Assembly: GCF_001439665.1 (NCBI RefSeq) | Contig: NZ_LMAK01000075.1 | Coordinates: forward strand, 1 to 64,000 | Direction of reading: 5' to 3' | DNA: 64,000 nucleotides | Source of the DNA: Formosa algae | GTDB taxonomy: Bacteria; Bacteroidota; Bacteroidia; Flavobacteriales; Flavobacteriaceae | Part shown: positions 10,135 through 18,026 of the stretch, in pieces | Layout of the letters: each line of letters starts with the position of its first letter | Numbering within the stretch: the stretch's first letter is position 1 | Notes under the pieces: generated by a model | Database searches by the model: none | What the model was told of the DNA's origin: nothing | Seen by the model: the letters and a program-made list of their open reading frames with translations, nothing else | Translations under genes and position numbers: made by a program

Positions 10135-11733
10135 TCAATTTTCTTGAAGTTGTTCACTCAATTTAATAACTTCTTTAATCATATTATTGTCGTTATTAAA
10201 CACTTCGGTATACACCCCTTTTCCGAATAATTGATCGGCTATAGTTGCTTTTAAATACAGCTTCACTTCATCTTGATAAGCTTGAAAAGAAATATTTGCT
10301 ATGGTACGTAAGTTTAAGTAATCTTCGAACTTTAAAACCAGATCGTCGCTTACTTCAAATTCATTTACAAAAGACTCTCGCGTATAATCGTCAAACATAT
10401 GTCTGTCTTTTTCTAACTCTTCAAAAATAAAGTAACTCACTAAACCACGTTGCTCTAAAAACAGCAAAGTTTCGTTCTGAGTTCTAGTATCTAAAGGCAC
10501 AAACACATCTGGAATAATTCCGCCACCGCCATATACGACCTTACCTTTTGGTGTGGTAAATTTTAAGGAGTCGGACACTTTTATTTTATCCGGATCTAAA
10601 AGCTCTCCACTTTCTAAACGCTCAAAATACTCGTCGTAATAATCTTTATTACCGTTACTGTAAGAGCGTTGTATTGAGCGCCCCGTAGGCGTATAATATC
10701 GAGATACTGTTAAGCGTACTGCACTACCATCTCCCAATTCCATTTCGCGTTGTACTAAACCTTTTCCATAAGAACGACGCCCCAGAATAGTACCTTTATC
10801 GTTATCCTGTAAAGCTCCAGCGACAATTTCGCTTGCAGATGCCGAGTTTTCATTTATCAATACATAAACCTCTCCGTTTTCAAAATCGCCTTTTTCGGTT
10901 GCGAAGCTTTTATCGATGTTACCTCTTTTATTTTTTGTAAACAGAATTAGCTTTTCATCTTCCAAAAATTCATCTGCAATTTGTTCTGCAACGGTTAAAA
11001 ATCCGCCAGGATTATCTCTTAAATCTAACGTAATCTTTGTGGCACCTTGCGATTTTAAATCTAACAAGACTTTTTTAAATTCTTTAAAAGTTGTTTCGGC
11101 AAAACGGTTTACCTTAATATAACCCAATGTTTCTGTAAGCATATAGCTAGCATCGACACTTTTAATGGGGATAACACCTCTAGACACATCAAAATCTAAA
11201 ATCTGATCGGTATCTTTTCTATAAACTTGCAAATGTAATTTAGAACCAACAGGACCCTTTAAGCGATGTACAATATCTACATCGTTAATATACTTTCCGA
11301 ATAATGAATCGCCATCAGCAAAAATAATGCGATCTCCACCACGTATTCCTACTTTATCACTTGGACCATCGTCTACGGCACGTATTACAGTTACCGTATC
11401 TTTATATGTATAAAAATGAATTCCAATACCTACAAAATCACCTTTCATATTCTCAGACACTCGCTCCATGTCTTCTTTAGGAATATACACAGAATGCGGA
11501 TCTAAATTTTCAAGAATTCCATTTACAGTAACATCTACAATACTATCTGTATTTACATCGTCTACATACTCGTAGTCTATATAATCGATTAATCTATTTA
11601 GCTTTTCTTTTTTACTATTCGATGTAAACAACCGATCTGATTTGTCTGAAAAATTTAATTTACCGCCAATAAAAATCCCAGCCGCCACAGCAGCTCCAAC
11701 AATAAGAGGTAAATATATTTTTTTTAGAGTCAT
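10135..11733 (-). CDS. S41 family C-terminal processing peptidase
   Basis: Periplasmic or membrane-anchored serine protease of the CtpA/Prc family, 532 aa. An N-terminal signal anchor (about 6-24) is followed by a PDZ domain (about 88-175, with the VGIGIHF carboxylate-binding loop) and the S41 catalytic core. The Ser/Lys dyad is Ser299 (NSASASE) and Lys324 (SYGKGLVQ), with the usual 25-residue spacing; NPGG at 241-244 is also conserved. A C-terminal extension of about 150 residues is typical for Bacteroidota members. Its ATG overlaps the stop of the upstream dCMP deaminase gene by one base (TAATG), so the two form an operon. Confidence 0.94.
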   Translation of the reverse strand: MTLKKIYLPLIVGAAVAAGIFIGGKLNFSDKSDRLFTSNSKKEKLNRLIDYIDYEYVDDVNTDSIVDVTVNGILENLDPHSVYIPKEDMERVSENMKGDFVGIGIHFYTYKDTVTVIRAVDDGPSDKVGIRGGDRIIFADGDSLFGKYINDVDIVHRLKGPVGSKLHLQVYRKDTDQILDFDVSRGVIPIKSVDASYMLTETLGYIKVNRFAETTFKEFKKVLLDLKSQGATKITLDLRDNPGGFLTVAEQIADEFLEDEKLILFTKNKRGNIDKSFATEKGDFENGEVYVLINENSASASEIVAGALQDNDKGTILGRRSYGKGLVQREMELGDGSAVRLTVSRYYTPTGRSIQRSYSNGNKDYYDEYFERLESGELLDPDKIKVSDSLKFTTPKGKVVYGGGGIIPDVFVPLDTRTQNETLLFLEQRGLVSYFIFEELEKDRHMFDDYTRESFVNEFEVSDDLVLKFEDYLNLRTIANISFQAYQDEVKLYLKATIADQLFGKGVYTEVFNNDNNMIKEVIKLSEQLQEN

Positions 11734-12164
11734 TATGCAGATAAGTCTTCGATGTATTCAATGTGTATTCCAGCTTTTTCTAAAAAATCTAAGCCAGAAT
11801 TATCTTTATATTTTTGGCAATACACGACTCTTACTATTCCCGCTTGGTGAATTAATTTACTACATTCTTTACAAGGAGATAGCGTAATATACAAGGTCGC
11901 CCCTTTACAAGACTGAGTAGAAGCTGCAACTTTAAGAATCGCATTTGCTTCGGCATGCAATACATACCATTTGGTATAGCCTTCCTCATCTTCACAAAAA
12001 TTATCAAATCCAGTTGGTGTACCATTAAAACCGTCTGATATAATCATTCGGTCTTTTACAATAACTGCTCCAACTTGTTTGCGTTCACAAAACGATAATT
12101 TCCCCCACTCTCTTGCTATTCGTAAATAAGCTTTGTCGTACTTAAGTTGCTTTTTTTTTGACAT
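11733..12164 (-). CDS. dCMP deaminase family protein
   Basis: 143-aa cytoplasmic zinc-dependent deaminase that converts dCMP to dUMP for dTTP synthesis; ComEB-like. Zinc ligands and the catalytic Glu are visible: His70-Ala-Glu72 in LHAEANA and Cys98/Cys101 in SPCKEC. The length is typical. The substrate is inferred from the family; other cytidine/deoxycytidylate deaminases share the motif. It is first gene of an operon with the S41 protease. Confidence 0.9.
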   Translation of the reverse strand: MSKKKQLKYDKAYLRIAREWGKLSFCERKQVGAVIVKDRMIISDGFNGTPTGFDNFCEDEEGYTKWYVLHAEANAILKVAASTQSCKGATLYITLSPCKECSKLIHQAGIVRVVYCQKYKDNSGLDFLEKAGIHIEYIEDLSA

Positions 12165-12338
12165 TAAAATGTTTAAATTTTGGTGGACTCAATTAGATTA
12201 AAAAGATAATCCAAACGTCTTTATACTTCTTTAGGCGGGTAATTCTTATAGTATTATACACCTGAGTTAACGAAGATAGCTTGTTAGGGTTTTAATTACA
12301 ATGGCAGTTCGTTAAAATTTTGAGAAAACGCTTTATTT

Positions 12339-12926
12339 TTAAGCAATTAATTCATTTTCCATAATCATTGGAATGACTAAACCAATAACTATAGATGACA
12401 TTACTAAAATCCAGTCGCGTTTAGAGAAGTTAAAAACGGTTTGCATAAGAAAACTAAAAAACAATACAACAAATACAATTATAAGTTGTGCGGCTTCTAT
12501 ACCCAATGCAAATTCTAGTAAAGGCAATAGCTTATCACTAGATCCGCCAATTAATAAATGAAACTCTCTAGCAAACCCTAAGCCATGAATAATTCCGAAA
12601 AACAAGGCAGAAAAAAATAATAATCCTACACCTTTCTGTATGGTTTTCCCTGCTGTAAAAACATTATATAAAGCCATAACACAAATGGTAATTGGAATTA
12701 AGAGCTCGACTAAAGCGCCATTTATTTTAACAATATCGTATGCTGCCAATATTAATGAAATGGTATGTCCGAGTGTAAATAAAGAAACTAATATTAACAC
12801 ACGCTTCCAATCTTTAAAAACATATGCAACGGTCAGAACTAATAAAAAAAGAACATGATCGTAACCATTTATATCTAATACATGATTAATACCGTATTGA
12901 ACATAAAAAAGAAAATCATCTAGCAT
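12339..12926 (-). CDS. HupE/UreJ family membrane protein
   Basis: 195-aa polytopic membrane protein with about six helices. The N-terminal NHVLDINGYDHVLFL matches the His/Asp-rich HupE/UreJ signature, and a second His motif (LGHTISL) lies in helix 2. HupE/UreJ proteins are associated with nickel/cobalt uptake, but here no hydrogenase or urease gene is present, so the substrate is open. Many Bacteroidota encode such an orphan copy. It is monocistronic, with divergent neighbours. Confidence 0.85.
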   Translation of the reverse strand: MLDDFLFYVQYGINHVLDINGYDHVLFLLVLTVAYVFKDWKRVLILVSLFTLGHTISLILAAYDIVKINGALVELLIPITICVMALYNVFTAGKTIQKGVGLLFFSALFFGIIHGLGFAREFHLLIGGSSDKLLPLLEFALGIEAAQLIIVFVVLFFSFLMQTVFNFSKRDWILVMSSIVIGLVIPMIMENELIA

Positions 12927-13313
12927 AGTAATTAGGGATTGCGAGGTTATTATAAGACTTAAATCAGTAAAAATTTGCCGATAAAATTAAGAAAAAGAAA
13001 TGACCCATGACCGCTATATCTCATTATTTGCGTGGTAAATTGTTATTTTAACTACGCAATAAGCATCAAAGAAAAATAATGAAAGGCATGCGTGTTACAA
13101 TAGCATTTATTTTTCACATTCTTAAAAATCTAATTATTTGTATTCCACTTCAATTAAAACGCCACATATATATTTACTAGTCACAAGGATACCAGAATCA
13201 TGCGCAAGCTTTTACATCAAAGTTGTTGTTAAATTTCTGTAAATAAAATACCTTGCAAAAAATGAGTTTAATTTCGACATTAAATTCAAATTTGGATATA
13301 AATTAGATATAAG
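12927..13313. other. Intergenic region with one hairpin
   Basis: 387 bases between the divergent HupE-like gene and the fusion kinase gene. It contains an imperfect inverted repeat with arms TTGCGT (13028-13033) and ACGCAA (13054-13059), partly extended by GT/AC pairs. No open frame of note and no exact TAnnTTTG box before the fusion gene was found. Confidence 0.5.
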
Positions 13314-14465
13314 ATGAATAAAAAAGTATTTGTTTCGGGATGTTTTGATATGCTACACAGTGGCCATATTGCGTTTTTTAAGGAAGCCTCTATGTATGGT
13401 GACTTATATGTTGGGATAGGTTCTGACGCTACTATTGCAGAATTAAAAGGCCGACAAACCATTAATTCGGAACAAGAAAGACTTTACATGATAAATGCCA
13501 TTAGGTATGTAAAAAAAGCATTTGTAAATACGGGTTCTGGTATTTTAGATTTTAAAGAAGATTTAGAAACATTAAGACCTGATTTTTTTGTGGTAAACGA
13601 AGATGGTTTTTCTCCAAAAAAAGAAGAATTATGTAATGCGTTAAACATAGAGCTTAAAAATCTAAAACGAATTCCAGACGAAGGACTTCCAGAGCGCTCT
13701 ACCACAGCCATACGCTCTGCAGGTAACTGTACATTACCATATAGAATTGATTTGGCAGGAACTTGGATAGATCAACCGTATGTGTCTAAATTTCATCCAG
13801 GATGGGCTATAACCTTATCTTTAGAACCTGTTATTGAATACAACGAGCGTTGCGGTATGTCTACTTCTACTAGAAATGCAGCAAAACAAATTTGGCCTTA
13901 TTATTTGCCTTTAGAGAAGCCAGAAAAATTAGCAGAAATTCTTTTTAAATTTGAAAACACACCAGGATCTACAATGATTTCTGGAGCCCAAGATGCCATT
14001 GGTATTTGTATGCCAGGACTTACCAGACACTATTACGATAATGCGTATTGGCCTACAAAATTTGAATCTATTGATGATGAATCTACATTAACTTGGCTAG
14101 AAGAACACCTGTATATGGTTATGTTATGGCCAAGAGAACCTGGTTTAGATCTTTTAGGAGAAACCTATATCACAGAAGAAAATGTAAAAGCATTATCTGA
14201 AGCCTCAGAAATAGTTTGGGATGCTATAAAAGCGAAAGATTTAAACACTTTTGCTACAGGATTTTTAGATTCATTTAAAGCGCAAGTAAAGATGTTCCCT
14301 GCAATGGTTAACGATAGAATTAATAAAGAAATAGATAAACATAAAGAACACGCTATGGCTTGGAAATTAGCTGGTGCTGGCGGCGGTGGCTATTTAATTA
14401 TGGTGTCCGAACAACCTATTGAAGGCGCTATGCGTATTAACATAAGAAGAAAAGAAGTTCTTTAA
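13314..14465 (+). CDS. Bifunctional cytidylyltransferase-like / GHMP kinase-like fusion protein
   Basis: 383-aa two-domain protein. Residues 1-130 form a nucleotidyltransferase of the glycerol-3-phosphate cytidylyltransferase/RfaE2 type, with GCFDMLHSGH (9-18, HxGH motif) and a downstream ERSTTAIR motif. From about 137 a GHMP kinase-like domain follows: motif 1 LPYRIDLAGTWIDQP, an SGAQDAIG segment resembling heptose or fucose kinases (HddA type), and motif 3 AGAGGGGYLIMV near 350. The usual P-loop (PxxxGxGSSA) is degenerate, replaced by something like GMSTSTRNAA. The likely role is making a nucleotide-activated sugar or polyol. The gene stands alone with long gaps on both sides, so context gives no pathway. 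The domain call is good; the substrate is unknown. Confidence 0.75.
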   Translation: MNKKVFVSGCFDMLHSGHIAFFKEASMYGDLYVGIGSDATIAELKGRQTINSEQERLYMINAIRYVKKAFVNTGSGILDFKEDLETLRPDFFVVNEDGFSPKKEELCNALNIELKNLKRIPDEGLPERSTTAIRSAGNCTLPYRIDLAGTWIDQPYVSKFHPGWAITLSLEPVIEYNERCGMSTSTRNAAKQIWPYYLPLEKPEKLAEILFKFENTPGSTMISGAQDAIGICMPGLTRHYYDNAYWPTKFESIDDESTLTWLEEHLYMVMLWPREPGLDLLGETYITEENVKALSEASEIVWDAIKAKDLNTFATGFLDSFKAQVKMFPAMVNDRINKEIDKHKEHAMAWKLAGAGGGGYLIMVSEQPIEGAMRINIRRKEVL

Positions 14466-14496
14466 GACCTTCTAATTCACAGTATATATAATTAAG

Positions 14497-14545
14497 TATC
14501 TCTATCAGTACATTTACAACCAAAGTCTAGTAACTGATAGAGATA
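14497..14545. repeat. 13-bp perfect inverted repeat after the fusion gene
   Basis: TATCTCTATCAGT (14497-14509) is perfectly complementary to ACTGATAGAGATA (14533-14545) across a 23-base spacer. It starts about 32 bases after the fusion-gene stop. No T-run follows, so it is not a standard terminator; both arms are flanked by similar TATATAATTAA sequence. Confidence 0.75.
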
Positions 14546-14724
14546 TATAATTAAAAATCTTAGCAAATTTATAACGTTAAAAATCGTACCATAAATGTAT
14601 TCCCATTCACAAACTAACGTTAAAACTTTAATAATCATGTTTTTAAACATGTATTCTTCTTAAAAAAGAATATTTAACTTACAGTATAAATACAGTTAAG
14701 CATCAACAAAGCTTTCCAAAACAG

Positions 14725-14754
14725 TTTGATATTATAATTTTTGTTCTAATTTTG
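14725..14754 (+). promoter_or_regulatory. Promoter of the CLC-F/DUF190 operon
   Basis: TTTG (14725-14728), 18 bases, then TAATTTTG (14747-14754) match the Bacteroidota -33 and -7 boxes. Transcription would start near 14761, exactly at the base of the riboswitch-like hairpin. Confidence 0.7.
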
Positions 14755-14760
14755 TTTATG

Positions 14761-14840
14761 CACGGCAATGAGGTTTGCCTTAAACCGCTCTTATAACACT
14801 AAAAATTTCTACTAATACCGACTGTAAACCTAGTAGAAGT
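14761..14840 (+). ncRNA. Fluoride (crcB-type) riboswitch-like leader, divergent 3' half
   Basis: The 5' half matches the fluoride aptamer closely. Stem GGCA (14764-14767)/TGCC (14776-14779) encloses the loop ATGAGGTT, followed by TTAAACCGCTC. Loop bases AGGTT (14771-14775) can form the expected pseudoknot with AACCT (14827-14831), preceded by CTG as in the consensus. The usual second stem before that strand is not found and the CTGATG block is CTGTAA. An 8-bp repeat (TTCTACTA/TAGTAGAA, 14807-14838) overlaps the 3' part and may be the expression platform. The call rests on the aptamer match plus the CLC-F gene directly downstream. Confidence 0.6.
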
Positions 14841-14857
14841 ATTAATATTAGGTAATT

Positions 14858-16162
14858 ATGACCTTAGAAGATTTTAAAAACAAACTAACCTCATTCGAAC
14901 AAATTCCATCATTATACTATCTCATTAAATGGCTTGTAATCTGCACCTTTTTAGGTCTGGTAGCCGGAAGTATCTCTGCATTTTTCTTGAAGAGTTTAGA
15001 ATGGGCAACAGCCTATAGAGAATCTAATTTTTGGATTATTGCATTATTACCTATCGGTGGATTTATTATAGGTATTACGTACCACCTTTTCGGAAACAGT
15101 GTAGTAAAAGGAAACAATTTATTACTTGAAGAATTTCATTCGCCTAAAAAAGTCATTCCTTTCAAAATGGCTCCTTTAGTTTTATTTGGAACGGTTGTCA
15201 CGCATTTATTTGGAGGTTCTGCAGGTCGTGAAGGAACCGCCGTACAAATTGGTGGTGCAGTAGCAGATCAATTCACTAAAATATTTAAACTTTCTAATGG
15301 AGATCGTAAAATTGTTTTAATAGCAGGTATTAGTGCTGGTTTTGCATCTGTATTCGGAACACCTTTGGCTGGTGGTATTTTTGCTTTAGAAGTGCTCATT
15401 CTTGGACGTATTCGTTTAGATGCTATTGTGCCTAGTTTTTTAGCAGCAGTACTTGCGAATTATTTTTGTGAAATCTGGAACATTCATCATACACATTATC
15501 ACATAGACGCCGTTGCAGAGATGAATCCCATAAATTTACTTTGGGCCATGTTAGCAGGAATAATCTTTGGACTGGTAGCCATGTTATTTTCAAAATCGAC
15601 TCACTTTTGGTCGAATTTATTTAAAAAATACATAAAATATCCGCCGTTACGCCCAACCATTGGTGGCATAATTTTAGCCATTATAATCTATAGTATTGGG
15701 ACCACTAAATATATTGGTTTAGGTGTGCCAACAATTGTAGAATCGTTTAGCTCTAATATGAATTCTTACGATTTTTTAGCCAAACTCTTATTCACATCTT
15801 TTACTCTTGGTGCAGGTTTTAAAGGTGGAGAAGTCACTCCTTTATTTTATATCGGAGCCACTTTAGGTAATGTGTTAATTTGGTTTATTCCGCTTCCTAT
15901 GGGCTTACTTGCTGGCATGGGATTTGTAGCTGTATTTGCAGGCGCAACCAATACACCAATTGCATGTACAGTTATGGGTATCGAATTATTCGGAATTGAA
16001 GCAGGCGTATTTATTGCCATTGCTTGTAGTGTTTCGTATTTATTTTCTGGGCACACTGGCGTATATACCTCTCAAATTATTGGAAGCCCAAAAAACACGA
16101 GTGTTTTTAAAGAAAAAGGACTTACCTTATCTGAAATTGACGATAAAAGACATCACAAATGA
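14858..16162 (+). CDS. CLC-F type fluoride/proton antiporter
   Basis: 434-aa CLC-family membrane protein with about ten or more hydrophobic segments and no cytoplasmic CBS domains. It carries the marks that separate fluoride exporters from chloride CLCs: GNNLL (85-89) replaces the GSGIP motif, and the gating-glutamate motif is GREGT (123-127, Glu125) rather than GREGP. It should export fluoride from the cytoplasm in exchange for protons. A consensus promoter and a fluoride-riboswitch-like leader precede it, and a DUF190 gene overlaps its stop by four bases (ATGA). Sometimes annotated as voltage-gated chloride channel; the motifs argue for fluoride. Confidence 0.92.
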   Translation: MTLEDFKNKLTSFEQIPSLYYLIKWLVICTFLGLVAGSISAFFLKSLEWATAYRESNFWIIALLPIGGFIIGITYHLFGNSVVKGNNLLLEEFHSPKKVIPFKMAPLVLFGTVVTHLFGGSAGREGTAVQIGGAVADQFTKIFKLSNGDRKIVLIAGISAGFASVFGTPLAGGIFALEVLILGRIRLDAIVPSFLAAVLANYFCEIWNIHHTHYHIDAVAEMNPINLLWAMLAGIIFGLVAMLFSKSTHFWSNLFKKYIKYPPLRPTIGGIILAIIIYSIGTTKYIGLGVPTIVESFSSNMNSYDFLAKLLFTSFTLGAGFKGGEVTPLFYIGATLGNVLIWFIPLPMGLLAGMGFVAVFAGATNTPIACTVMGIELFGIEAGVFIAIACSVSYLFSGHTGVYTSQIIGSPKNTSVFKEKGLTLSEIDDKRHHK

Positions 16163-16503
16163 AAACGGTAACCACCATTAGGATTTATTTTGAATACGGT
16201 AAAAAACGTAAAGATGTTCCGTTTTGGAAAACCCTTCACGAATCAGATTTTGGGACTATCGTTATAAAAAAAGCAAAAGCCGCCAATTTAAATCAGGTGT
16301 TACAATTTAACGTCTCTAAAGGCTATTTTGATAGTAAAAAAATAAACTGGGGGCTAAGTGATGTTCAGCATTTTAAACACCCACAAATTATTGAAATTAC
16401 CGATACGTTAGAACGTATAGAACACTTCTTAGAAGTCGAAAAACTATTTTTAGCAGACACTTCAATTTATATTATTAAAAACGAAATGGTTTTGAAATCT
16501 TAA
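16159..16503 (+). CDS. DUF190 family (PII-like) protein
   Basis: 114-aa soluble protein resembling DUF190, a small alpha/beta family with a PII-like fold. Visible similarities are the N-terminal TIRIYFEYGKK strand, the KAKAANLNQVLQFNVSKGYF helix-strand unit and a C-terminal IIEITDTLERIEHFLE segment. The ATG overlaps the transporter stop (ATGA), indicating translational coupling. DUF190 genes are known to sit with crcB or CLC-F fluoride transporters, so a regulatory or accessory role in fluoride export is likely. Similarity is moderate, and the ligand is unknown. Confidence 0.75.
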   Translation: MKTVTTIRIYFEYGKKRKDVPFWKTLHESDFGTIVIKKAKAANLNQVLQFNVSKGYFDSKKINWGLSDVQHFKHPQIIEITDTLERIEHFLEVEKLFLADTSIYIIKNEMVLKS

Positions 16504-16577
16504 ACAATTTAAATGCACAGTAACTCGAAATCTGTTTTATTAATATTTCATTAACCCAGAAAAAGTTCTTTTTTACG

Positions 16578-16585
16578 TACTTTTG
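16578..16585 (+). promoter_or_regulatory. -7 promoter box before gpsA
   Basis: TACTTTTG matches TAnnTTTG exactly, 23 bases before the gpsA ATG. A clear -33 box is not seen. Confidence 0.5.
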
Positions 16586-16608
16586 AATCTTATAATTATA
16601 ATGCTTTT

Positions 16609-17610
16609 ATGAGTAAAGAATTAAAATATGCTGTATTTGGTGCTGGTAGTTGGGCTACCGCCATTGTAAAAATGCTTTGTGAAAATCTTGACGAAGTGGG
16701 TTGGTACATGCGTAGTGTTTACACTAAAGAACATTTATTAAAAGAACAGCATAATCCTAATTATTTAAGTTCTGTAGAGTTCAATACCGATGAACTTATT
16801 CTTAGTAACGACATTAATGAAATTGCTAATTATGCAGATATCTTAATTTTCGCCATCCCTTCTGCATTCATGCAAAGTGAATTAGAAAAAATAACCATAG
16901 ACATCTCTAACAAAACAGTAGTTTCTGCCGTAAAAGGTATTATTCCAGAATCTGGATTATTAGTTGGCGAGCACTTTCACCATGATTACAATGTATCTTA
17001 CAACAACATTGTTGTGATTGCTGGACCATGCCATGCCGAAGAAGTTGCTCTAGAACGTTTATCTTACTTAACAATTTCTTGTGCCGACTCTAAAAAAGCA
17101 AAAGCCATTGCTAAAAACTTTTCTAGTAATTATATAAAAACCAAAATTAGCGACGATGTAATCGGGACCGAATATGCCGTTATGCTAAAGAACATTTATG
17201 CTATTGCCGCAGGAATTGCTCACGGTTTAGGTTACGGAGACAACTTTCAAAGTGTATTAATGAGTAATGCGATTCGAGAAATGAAACGCTTTATTAAAAA
17301 AATGCACAAGATGAAACGTAACATTAACAACTCAGCCTACTTGGGCGATTTATTAGTTACAGGATATTCTGTGTTTTCTAGAAATAGAATGTTCGGTAAT
17401 ATGATTGGAAAAGGCTACACCGTAAAATCAGCACAAATGGAAATGAGTATGGTAGCAGAAGGCTATTACGCCTCTAAAAGTGCACAACTATTGAATGAAA
17501 AGAATGCTCGTAAAACCAAACTTCCTATAATTAATGCGGTTTACGAAATTTTATATGAAGGCAAAGATCCTAAAAAGACTTTTGAAAAACTTACAGACAA
17601 GTTAGATTAA
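16609..17610 (+). CDS. gpsA: NAD(P)H-dependent glycerol-3-phosphate dehydrogenase
   Basis: 333-aa cytoplasmic oxidoreductase that reduces dihydroxyacetone phosphate to sn-glycerol 3-phosphate for phospholipid synthesis. The N-terminal Rossmann motif is VFGAGSWATA (GxGxxxA-like, about 9-18). The catalytic Lys lies in the conserved TEYAVMLKNIYAIAAGI segment. A substrate-binding NxRxMFGN-like motif (RNRMFGNMIGKG) is near 263-275. The length is as expected. It is probably monocistronic, convergent with the next gene. Confidence 0.94.
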   Translation: MSKELKYAVFGAGSWATAIVKMLCENLDEVGWYMRSVYTKEHLLKEQHNPNYLSSVEFNTDELILSNDINEIANYADILIFAIPSAFMQSELEKITIDISNKTVVSAVKGIIPESGLLVGEHFHHDYNVSYNNIVVIAGPCHAEEVALERLSYLTISCADSKKAKAIAKNFSSNYIKTKISDDVIGTEYAVMLKNIYAIAAGIAHGLGYGDNFQSVLMSNAIREMKRFIKKMHKMKRNINNSAYLGDLLVTGYSVFSRNRMFGNMIGKGYTVKSAQMEMSMVAEGYYASKSAQLLNEKNARKTKLPIINAVYEILYEGKDPKKTFEKLTDKLD

Positions 17611-17623
17611 AAAGTAAGGGTGT

Positions 17624-18022
17624 TTATTTTACTAAAACGCCCTGAATACCACCCATAGTTGGTATAACTTGATAGGCTTTCTCGTTAATAGTGTTCGCTT
17701 TAAACACAAAGGACTTGTCAAACATTTTATTACCTTCAAAGAAAGAGACTTCAAAGGTATTTACTAAGGCTAAAACTTCCTCTTGAAGATATTCAATTTT
17801 AGCAAAACTCTTAGCCGGAAGCGTCTCTAATTTATGACGCATTACAGCCGTTTTTTTATCTTTAGACAGTCCTTTAGAGACGATTAATACCATCTCTAAA
17901 TCGACGTCTTTATCATTTATAATATAGGCATTCCACTCGTCTACATTAAGGTCTTTATTAAACACTTTTACAGCAGCGACATAAACACCATCAACTTTGG
18001 GAATTTCAATATCTTTTTTCAT
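17624..18022 (-). CDS. Conserved hypothetical protein downstream of pheS
   Basis: 132-aa soluble protein with no recognised domain. It is predicted mostly beta-strand with a repeated charged/hydrophobic alternation and no signal peptide or membrane helix. It begins 4 bases after the pheS stop, so it is co-transcribed with pheS. Genes in this position are common in Flavobacteriaceae and are sometimes misnamed as a PheRS subunit; nothing in the sequence supports synthetase activity. Confidence 0.75.
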   Translation of the reverse strand: MKKDIEIPKVDGVYVAAVKVFNKDLNVDEWNAYIINDKDVDLEMVLIVSKGLSKDKKTAVMRHKLETLPAKSFAKIEYLQEEVLALVNTFEVSFFEGNKMFDKSFVFKANTINEKAYQVIPTMGGIQGVLVK

Positions 18023-18026
18023 ACAA

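Larger units (their letters stand above)
14466..14857. other. Regulatory intergenic region upstream of the CLC-F operon
   Basis: 392 bases with no gene. It holds a 13-bp inverted repeat (14497-14545), small hairpins around 14640-14700, a complete promoter (14725-14754), a fluoride-riboswitch-like leader (14761-14840) and an 8-bp inverted repeat (14807-14838). Confidence 0.7.

Noticed and set aside
15936-16181. 81-aa frame overlapping the end of the CLC-F gene
   Set aside because: It overlaps two well-supported genes and has no family resemblance.
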